This document shows positions 6,793 through 12,035 of a DNA stretch of 12,035 nt, in pieces (within the stretch, counting starts at the first letter, position 1; each line of letters starts with the position of its first letter). The position numbers and the translations under genes are program-made. The DNA is from Clostridia bacterium (GTDB taxonomy: Bacteria; Bacillota; Clostridia; Christensenellales; Aristaeellaceae): assembly GCA_017551645.1 (NCBI GenBank), contig JAFZLE010000311.1:1-12035 (forward strand), given 5' to 3'. The notes beneath the pieces are model-generated. The model worked only from the letters and a program-made list of their open reading frames with translations. It did no database searches and was not told the DNA's origin.

Positions 6793-7503
6793 CTAATCGC
6801 ATTTGTCCTGTTTTATCGCCACCGCGCCCATGAACGCGGCAAAAATACTCCTGGAATATTCGTCGTCCAGCATCTCCGGGTGCCACTGCACGCCCACTAT
6901 GAAGCGGGAGCGGTCTATGCACTCTATGCCTTCCACGGTGCCGTCGGGCGCCAGCGCGCTCACGCGGAATCCCTCGGCGATCTCGTCCACAGCCTGGTGG
7001 TGCAGGCTGTTCACCTGTATTTCCGCCTGCCCCACGGCGGCGAGCAGGCGCGTGCCCCCCGCGATGGTCACCGTGTGGAAATAGCCCTCTTCCGTGGGCT
7101 GGCGGTGGACGACGCCCTTCTGGGAGGGCAGGTCCTGCACCAGGGTGCCCCCGAAGCCCGCGTTTATCATCTGGCAGCCCCGGCAGATGCCGAGGATGGG
7201 GAGGCCCCGCTGCATCAGAAGCGGGAACAGGTTCATCTCCATGTCGTCCCGCTTTACGGCGGGCTCGCCGCACTCGGGCAGCTTTTCCTGACCGTAGAAG
7301 GAGGGCATAAGGTCGCCCCCGCCGGGAAAGATGAAGCCGTCTATCTGCAGCACTTCCCCCAGCAGCTCGTAGAGCTTCAGGGTCTCCCAGTTGAAGGGGC
7401 GCACTTCGCCGCCCAGTTCCTCTATTATCCTTTGTATGTTGCGGTTGACGCGCAGGCCGTCGGCGTATTTGGCGCAGGTGACGCCTATCACGGGCTTTGA
7501 CAT
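6793..7503 (-). CDS. Class I glutamine amidotransferase, peptidase C26 (PuuD-like gamma-glutamyl hydrolase)
   Basis: The protein of 236 residues matches the C26 group that hydrolyses gamma-glutamyl amides, such as gamma-glutamyl-GABA in putrescine breakdown. Visible: VIGVTC at the N-terminus, GFIFPGGGDLMPSFYGQE (56-73), the nucleophile elbow PILGICRGCQMIN (102-114) with C107, LVQDLP (121-126), NSLHHQ (165-170) and VQWHPE (205-210) with H208 and E210 completing the triad. GGAGGA for ATG 7503 lies inside the end of the ThyX-like gene, about 12 bases upstream, a rather long spacing. The gap to that gene is 7 bases. No polyamine genes are nearby, so the PuuD reaction is not supported by context. 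A gamma-glutamyl hydrolase acting on another conjugate, conceivably folate polyglutamates beside a folate-using ThyX, is speculation. Confidence 0.9.
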   Translation of the reverse strand: MSKPVIGVTCAKYADGLRVNRNIQRIIEELGGEVRPFNWETLKLYELLGEVLQIDGFIFPGGGDLMPSFYGQEKLPECGEPAVKRDDMEMNLFPLLMQRGLPILGICRGCQMINAGFGGTLVQDLPSQKGVVHRQPTEEGYFHTVTIAGGTRLLAAVGQAEIQVNSLHHQAVDEIAEGFRVSALAPDGTVEGIECIDRSRFIVGVQWHPEMLDDEYSRSIFAAFMGAVAIKQDKCD

Positions 7504-7510
7504 ATCTTGC

Positions 7511-8806
7511 TTATTCCTCCGTTTTTACGGGCCTGCCGCAGGAGAGCCGCCCCTCCGGGCAGTGGCCGAGTATGGCGCAGCTGGGGCCGTAGTACCTGAA
7601 CAGGGGCCGGAATTCGTCCATGAGGCCGCACAGCATCTCGCGGGAGAGCTCGCGTATCTCCCACTGGGCGCGGGCGCAGGTCCTCAGGCGCAGGTAGTGC
7701 TTAAGCTCCCGGGCGTTCATGCCGAACAGTACGCCAAGGGTGTTGCCCGCCAGGGCGAAGTAGCTTATCGCCTGCTTATCGCCCGTGAACTGCCTGGCCG
7801 CCAGGGTGTTGGCCCTGAACGCGGCTTCGTATATTCTGAGCGCTTCCGGGTCTTGCTTTACGCTTTCCGGCAGCACGTAGGTGTTGCTCTCCAGCGCGTA
7901 CGCCACGAGGCGCACGATCAGCGTCTGCATGCGGTGGCGGGTCAGGTGGGTGAGCCCCGCCAGGGAGATGGCGGAAAAGCGGAAAGTATAATTAAGAAGC
8001 TCCAGCTCCCGGGGCCGCTCGTCCCTGACCAGGTCCTTTAGGCTCATGCCGGGACGCCCGTTTGCGCTGAGCGCGGCATCCAGCAGTTTTTCGGGCTGTG
8101 CGGGCGCGTCGGCGACTTCCGCCGTGCCCTTTACGGGCGCGGGGTCGGGTATCTGTTTTATTTCGGGCAGGGAGATGTCGCACCTGCCCGCGTCCCTGTA
8201 CGCCTGGGAAACGCCGGGGAACACCTCGTCCAGCTGCCGGCTGAGCATTTCCCCCAGCCGCCTTATCTCTTCGTACGCGCTTAAGCGCCCCCTGGTCATG
8301 TCGAACACCACTTTGGACAGCTCGCGGGCGTCAAGGCTCATTATGAAATTGCTCCTGAAGCAGTAGGGCAGTACGAAACGGGCGTCCTCCGCGGGGATGC
8401 CCAGTTGGCACAGCTCGGAATACGCTTTGAACAGCCTGTCCATGTTGTCACGGTACAGGCGCTGCTTCTCCGCGTCCAGCCCTTCGGGCGTCACGTAGCC
8501 CGCGCCGGCAAAGTCCACATACCTGCGGGACTTTACCGTGTAGGCGGCCAGGCGGTGCTCTATCATCGCCTGCTCGGTCATCACGCTCACGTCGTTGAAC
8601 GCCAGGGTGAAGTACGCGTGCTCGATTATGGTGTTGTGGCCGCTGGACAGCACCTTTTTTACCAGTTTAAGGTCCTTTTCCGTGTCGCCGCACAGGGCGA
8701 ACATCTCCAGCGCGGTGCCCTTGCCGGTGGAGATACGGCCCCCCAGCGCGCTCACCTCCACGCCTTTGTCCGAGAACGCGATTATCTTTACGCTGCCTTT
8801 TTCCAT
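7511..8806 (-). CDS. thyX: Two-domain ThyX-like protein (flavin-dependent thymidylate synthase family)
   Basis: ThyX makes dTMP from dUMP with methylene-tetrahydrofolate, NADPH and FAD, usually as a tetramer of about 220-residue chains. This protein has 431 residues and two ThyX-like halves. Half 1 (about 1-205) has SSGHNTIIEHAYFTL (54-68), EHRLAAYTVKSRRY (83-96) and ARFVLPYCF (142-150). Half 2 (about 258-425) has ELELLNYTF (267-275), TRHRMQTLIVR (289-299), GMNARELKHYLRLRTCARAQWEIREL (split around 362-387) and the C-terminal PSCAILGHCPEGRLSCG (408-424) typical of clostridial ThyX. The signature RHR-x2-S-x4-S-x-RY is split: half 1 keeps SRRY but has E83 for the first arginine, while half 2 keeps RHR but lacks S-x-RY. 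A proline/alanine-rich linker (about 214-250) joins them. ATG 8806 has GGAGG 5 bases upstream. A shared active site is inferred. Confidence 0.88.
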   Translation of the reverse strand: MEKGSVKIIAFSDKGVEVSALGGRISTGKGTALEMFALCGDTEKDLKLVKKVLSSGHNTIIEHAYFTLAFNDVSVMTEQAMIEHRLAAYTVKSRRYVDFAGAGYVTPEGLDAEKQRLYRDNMDRLFKAYSELCQLGIPAEDARFVLPYCFRSNFIMSLDARELSKVVFDMTRGRLSAYEEIRRLGEMLSRQLDEVFPGVSQAYRDAGRCDISLPEIKQIPDPAPVKGTAEVADAPAQPEKLLDAALSANGRPGMSLKDLVRDERPRELELLNYTFRFSAISLAGLTHLTRHRMQTLIVRLVAYALESNTYVLPESVKQDPEALRIYEAAFRANTLAARQFTGDKQAISYFALAGNTLGVLFGMNARELKHYLRLRTCARAQWEIRELSREMLCGLMDEFRPLFRYYGPSCAILGHCPEGRLSCGRPVKTEE

Positions 8807-8807
8807 G

Positions 8808-9350
8808 TCAGCCTCCGGTAACGGTAGTAATGAATTTCCAGGCGCACACCGCCGCCGCCGCGGCGAGCCCGCCCACTACGGGCAGTTTGGCGCTGCGCAG
8901 GGGACTTAATGCCAGTATCTGGCACATCTTTTCCAGCGCTTCCTCCGTGCCCCGCTTAAAGCCGGCGCGGTTCGCCCAGATCTTCTGCGCCGTGCGCCGG
9001 CGCGCCCACAGCAGGTATATGACCAGCGCCGAGGCAAGCAGCGTAAACAGGGTCGCCCACACGTTTTTGAATATGAAGGTGACCAGCAGCGTGAGCATCG
9101 CCACGAACACGAACACGCTCGCGGCGGCGCTCTTTGCCGCCGCCCTGCGGCTGGCGATGCCTATGGCTTTGAGTGCCTGCTCCGCGTCGTCCTGCACATA
9201 TTTGCGGTAAAACCTGTACATCTCCTGCGCGTCCGCCTCGGAGATCCTGACTTCCCGCTTCTGCCCCCGTTTGGCGGGCCGGATGCAGTTCCTTACGGCA
9301 GTCTCAAACGCCGGCATGTGCTTTTTGCGCGCTGCCGCGCCTACGTCCAT
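8808..9350 (-). CDS. Unknown small membrane protein, first gene of the thyX-tadA operon
   Basis: I do not recognise the family. The 180-residue protein has a basic, soluble N-terminal part (about 1-73, rich in R, K, A and E) and a membrane hairpin (about 75-94 and 97-116). A basic loop follows (RRRTAQKIWANRAGFKRG, 117-134), then a third hydrophobic segment near the C-terminus (156-176). No enzyme motif is seen. I start at ATG 9350, with GGAGG 10 bases upstream. The in-frame GTG at 9392 would add 14 residues but lies inside the promoter's spacer, upstream of the transcript start. It ends 1 base before the ThyX-like ATG, so the two genes are surely co-transcribed. Confidence 0.75.
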   Translation of the reverse strand: MDVGAAARKKHMPAFETAVRNCIRPAKRGQKREVRISEADAQEMYRFYRKYVQDDAEQALKAIGIASRRAAAKSAAASVFVFVAMLTLLVTFIFKNVWATLFTLLASALVIYLLWARRRTAQKIWANRAGFKRGTEEALEKMCQILALSPLRSAKLPVVGGLAAAAAVCAWKFITTVTGG

Positions 9351-9382
9351 CAAAAAACCGCCTCCATGGTCAGATTTGCTAT

Positions 9383-9411
9383 ATTCTACCACGAAAGCGG
9401 GTTAAATTCAA
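9383..9411 (-). promoter_or_regulatory. Promoter of the membrane protein-thyX-GATase-isomerase-tadA operon
   Basis: On minus, TTGAAT (9411-9406), 17 bases, then TAGAAT (9388-9383). Transcription would start near 9376, leaving a leader of about 25 bases to the ATG at 9350. No further promoter is evident within the operon down to 5541. Confidence 0.75.
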
Positions 9412-9559
9412 GCATGGAAACGGCTTTGAGGCTGCTTCATGAAAGGAGTCCGAAACAGCTGAAGGCTCCGGATCCTTATATTTCCCACGGTCAGCGAGGC
9501 CAGCCGTTTTCCTGTACGGAAAAGCTCCGGATCGCTGCGGCCGGCGCCTGACAGATATG
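9412..9559. other. Intergenic stretch with a 10-bp direct repeat; no clear terminator
   Basis: Between the BrkB stop and the next promoter I see no hairpin with a T-run, so termination of the upstream operon is unexplained. GCTCCGGATC occurs twice (9465-9474 and 9524-9533), and TTTTCC-TGTAC-GGAAAA (9507-9523) forms a weak stem. A 46-residue plus-strand reading frame (9414-9551) has no ribosome site and is not called. Confidence 0.4.
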
Positions 9560-10393
9560 TTACCGGCGCTGACTGCCTGCCTGTCCCACCCTGTTCAGCG
9601 CCGCGTTCACGCATGCCCCGGCAAGTATCATGCGGCAGGTAAGGAACAGCCAGTACATCAAAAGAATTACGGAAGCCAGCGAGCCGTAGATCAGCTGATA
9701 GCGGGAAGACACCGCGATGAACATGGAGAATATCCAGCTCATCACCACTATCGCCATGGTGGAAAGCAGGGCGCCGGGTAAGGCTTTCGCCCGGGAGCGC
9801 CGGGGTTTGAATACGGAAAACAATCCCCACAGCGCGGCAAACCCCAGAGCGCCCAGCAGCAGGAAGCGTGCCCAGGTCCAGTCGCTTATCGGCGTCCGTC
9901 CGGGCAGTTTTTCCTCCACGAACGCTACGAAGCTGCCCCCTGTAAGCAGCACTATGAAGGCGAAGTAGAACGCCGCCAGCATGCCCAAGGCCAGCACGAA
10001 ACCAAGCAGGAAGTTCACGGCAGGCTTGTACCGGCTCTGCCCCTGCAGCTCGTTTACGGTGTTGATCAACACCCGCATGGCGGCGGAAGTGGATGACGCC
10101 AGTATGGTCACGGCGATCACGGTCACCGTAAGCCCGCCCTCCTCTGACAGGTACTTGAGATACCCGTCTATCATGTCCGCGGCGTCCGGTGTCAGGAAAC
10201 GGCGCAGGGAGTCCAGCAGCCTGACCGCCGTGGCGTAGCTTTGGCCGAACAGGGCGTACAGGCAGATTATAAGCGGGAAAAAGGTCATGGTGAGATGGTA
10301 GCTCATAGCCGCGGCGGCCCGGGCGAGCCGTTTTTGGGAGTACAGGTTCCATACTTCCCAGGCAAAAGCGCGTATCCTTCCGTCAGCTTTCAT
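9560..10393 (-). CDS. YihY/virulence factor BrkB family inner membrane protein
   Basis: This 277-residue integral membrane protein belongs to the family once misnamed ribonuclease BN. Its molecular function is unsettled. The N-terminus ARAAAAMSYHLTMTFFPLIICL (24-45) and the C-terminal YQLIYGSLASVILLMYWLFL (232-251) followed by AGACVNAAL are the family signatures. About six membrane spans: near 30-50, 88-106, 126-151, 174-195, 206-229 and 234-262, with a short basic tail. ATG 10393 overlaps the end of the metallophosphoesterase gene by 11 bases and has only a weak ribosome site, so translation is probably coupled. No terminator is evident downstream. Confidence 0.93.
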   Translation of the reverse strand: MKADGRIRAFAWEVWNLYSQKRLARAAAAMSYHLTMTFFPLIICLYALFGQSYATAVRLLDSLRRFLTPDAADMIDGYLKYLSEEGGLTVTVIAVTILASSTSAAMRVLINTVNELQGQSRYKPAVNFLLGFVLALGMLAAFYFAFIVLLTGGSFVAFVEEKLPGRTPISDWTWARFLLLGALGFAALWGLFSVFKPRRSRAKALPGALLSTMAIVVMSWIFSMFIAVSSRYQLIYGSLASVILLMYWLFLTCRMILAGACVNAALNRVGQAGSQRR

Positions 10394-12035
10394 CGGTCTT
10401 AAGCCCTTCGTACGGTATCTGAGACAGGCTCATCCCGCCGTCTTTATCAAGAAGTATGAGCGTGGCACCCCGCTGGGCGGTCTTGTTTACTATGCCAGGC
10501 TCCACAAGGTAGTCTATGCTCATGCCGTATGTGAGGCGCACGCCTTTGTATTCCAGCGACATGTTGTTATAGTGGTCGTGGCCGCAGAAGAAGCCTTTCG
10601 TGGAACCCAGCTCCACGGCGCTGTCGAAAAAGCGGCCCGCGGTGTCCGTACAGCAGATCTTGGCCGGTACCATGCCGCCCTCCCGGTTCTCGCCGAAAAA
10701 GGATTTGACCTCGTCACTGCCCGCGAGGTCCATTACGTACGCGGTCTTGTACTGGGTCACGGGTATATGGAAAAACGCGAGGGAGGTCACGGTCTTGCCT
10801 GCTTCCTCATTCAGCCGCTTTACGTGACTTTCGTACCAGTCCACCTGTTCGTCGCGTATGTAGTCGTACTTGAAAAAGCCCTCGCCCACATAGGCGTTGG
10901 AGTCTATCAGGAACAGGACACTGCACAGGCTGCCGTCATGGTTTCTCAGCTCGATCACCTGGTTGTTGCGGCCCATTATCTCTGTTCCGTCTGCCGTCAC
11001 AGGCTGGGAATAGGGGTACAGCAGGTTTTTGCTGGTCCTGTAGCTCAGGGACTTGTATATGTCGTTCAGGCTCTCTTTGCTGGTTGCGGCCATGGCCTCG
11101 GTGTCGTGATTGCCGTAGGTGAACGCCCAGGGCACACCCGTGTTGCGCATGAAGGAAGCGAACTGCATGACAGGAGCGGTGTTATTGAGGGAGAATGAAC
11201 TGATGCCCACGGGAAAGCTCAGGTCACCCGTAACGACCACCAGATCCGGCTCGGCGGCACGGATCAGTTCCAGGCAGGCCTTAAGCGCCTTTATGTCGTT
11301 GGGGTACGAGGTGATCGAGCCGCCCAGGTGTATGTCCGTAAGCTGAAGTATGCGGAAGGTTTCGTCTTCGTTGTTGTTTGTAAGGGTATAAATGCCGGTG
11401 CCGTCCTCAGCTTCGGAATAAGCGATCGCGTCCGAGCGCTCACATATGTTGGGCACGGTGTTTATGAAGGGCTGTATGAGCCACACATCCTTCTGCAGAA
11501 AAGCGTAGCCGCCCACCGCCAGCACCAGCATGGATATGACCGCCACCCTCAGCTTGTTCACGCGCAGGTTCCGGTAAGTGGCCTTTTTGCGCAGCGTGAG
11601 GTTGAACGTAAGCGCGATAAGCCCGAATATGCCCATCGCAATGTAGAAGGTCACGACGTTGGTGGTGTTGAACATTTTGAACATCACCAATATCACTGCC
11701 CAGTATAAAACGGATATGAATCCCGCCAGCAGCGCCAAAAGACGTGTGGCGGCGTGGTTCTTTTTGTCTACGAGCAATCGGTTGGCCCACATGGTCAAAA
11801 GCCGATTCTTCCCCAGCAGCACCGTGAGCACCTCTATATATAAGATGTTGGAAACCACGAATTCGAACATCTCGGATGCTTTGGAATTGTTGGAACCGAG
11901 CATCAGGCCGGTGTATATGAGCAGCGCGATCACGCCGATGCCAAGAAACACCGTGTTGATAAACTTTTTGACATATTTGTCCCGGATGTCGCGCGCGTAG
12001 TTGTAAGCTTCGAGGGACAGGCTGCCGCCGGGCAG
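10383..12035 (-). CDS. Membrane-anchored calcineurin-like metallophosphoesterase (5' end outside window)
   Basis: The reading frame is open to the right edge, giving at least 550 residues. The visible N-terminus is a polar stretch (LPGGSLSLEAYNYARDIRDK), then five hydrophobic segments (roughly the first 185 residues shown). A calcineurin-type phosphoesterase domain with all metal motifs in order follows: LTDIHLGG (D-x-H), VVTGDLSFP (GD), FTYGNHDTEA (GNHD), AFFHIPVTQY (H) and GFFCGHDHYNNM (GHDH). The topology would probably put the phosphoesterase domain outside or inside the membrane depending on whether five or six spans exist, which the missing start leaves open. A GTG at 11951 could serve as start but has no ribosome site and would cut into the first span, so I treat the gene as partial. 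Substrate unknown: phospholipid, nucleotide or other phosphoester. It is co-transcribed with BrkB. Confidence 0.9.
   Translation of the reverse strand: MPGGSLSLEAYNYARDIRDKYVKKFINTVFLGIGVIALLIYTGLMLGSNNSKASEMFEFVVSNILYIEVLTVLLGKNRLLTMWANRLLVDKKNHAATRLLALLAGFISVLYWAVILVMFKMFNTTNVVTFYIAMGIFGLIALTFNLTLRKKATYRNLRVNKLRVAVISMLVLAVGGYAFLQKDVWLIQPFINTVPNICERSDAIAYSEAEDGTGIYTLTNNNEDETFRILQLTDIHLGGSITSYPNDIKALKACLELIRAAEPDLVVVTGDLSFPVGISSFSLNNTAPVMQFASFMRNTGVPWAFTYGNHDTEAMAATSKESLNDIYKSLSYRTSKNLLYPYSQPVTADGTEIMGRNNQVIELRNHDGSLCSVLFLIDSNAYVGEGFFKYDYIRDEQVDWYESHVKRLNEEAGKTVTSLAFFHIPVTQYKTAYVMDLAGSDEVKSFFGENREGGMVPAKICCTDTAGRFFDSAVELGSTKGFFCGHDHYNNMSLEYKGVRLTYGMSIDYLVEPGIVNKTAQRGATLILLDKDGGMSLSQIPYEGLKTDES

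Noticed and set aside
5990..7273. 427-residue version of the isomerase
   Set aside because: The extra N-terminal part is an out-of-frame reading of the amidotransferase gene. ATG 6781 has a good ribosome site and gives the normal family N-terminus.
8808..9392. GTG start at 9392 for the operon's first gene
   Set aside because: It lies in the promoter spacer, upstream of the expected transcript start. ATG 9350 has a ribosome site.
9414..9551. Small plus-strand open frame of 46 codons
   Set aside because: It has no ribosome site, no promoter pointing at it and no motif.
9408..10352. Minus-strand 314-codon frame overlapping BrkB
   Set aside because: It is a shadow in another frame of the BrkB gene, which has clear membrane spans and family signatures.

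Overview
The window looks like chromosomal DNA of an anaerobic, GC-rich member of the Clostridia. The evidence is a pyruvate:ferredoxin oxidoreductase gene, near-perfect AGGAGG ribosome sites, GTG and TTG starts, sigma-A-type promoters with 17-bp spacers, a PadR/DUF2812 pair, ThyX-family thymidylate synthesis and an M29 aminopeptidase. I cannot name the genus. I see no rRNA, tRNA, CRISPR array, transposase or phage gene.

Layout. (1) 1-835, minus: N-terminal 278 residues of pyruvate:ferredoxin oxidoreductase, starting at TTG behind a consensus promoter. (2) 836-1176: a gene-free stretch with that promoter, a hairpin in the leader, and a cluster of inverted repeats that looks like a dispersed repeat element. 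(3) 1177-2091, minus: a secreted LytR-CpsA-Psr (LCP) protein that has lost several family active-site residues. (4) 2244-4505, plus: M29 aminopeptidase and YghZ-type aldo/keto reductase as a two-gene operon. It is driven from a compact divergent promoter region shared with the LCP gene and closed by a 17-bp two-way terminator. (5) 4567-5390, minus: a PadR repressor and a DUF2812 membrane protein, with dyad operators in their promoter. (6) 5541-9350, minus: a tightly packed five-gene operon of unknown membrane protein, two-domain ThyX-like protein, class I glutamine amidotransferase (C26), TIM-barrel sugar isomerase/epimerase and tadA. It has its own promoter and terminator. (7) 9560-12035, minus: a BrkB/YihY membrane protein overlapping a membrane-anchored metallophosphoesterase that runs off the right edge.

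How the genes work together. Genes are packed by translational coupling: ATGA or GTGA overlaps, or gaps of 1-11 bases with the ribosome site inside the upstream gene. The most unusual item is the ThyX-like protein. It carries two ThyX-type halves, and each half keeps a different part of the ThyX signature, so one active site may be shared between them. Second is the LCP protein, in which the expected metal-binding aspartates and a phosphate-binding arginine are replaced. Third is the structured repeat cluster at 973-1168. No clearly new defence or mobile system is visible. These three are the best leads.
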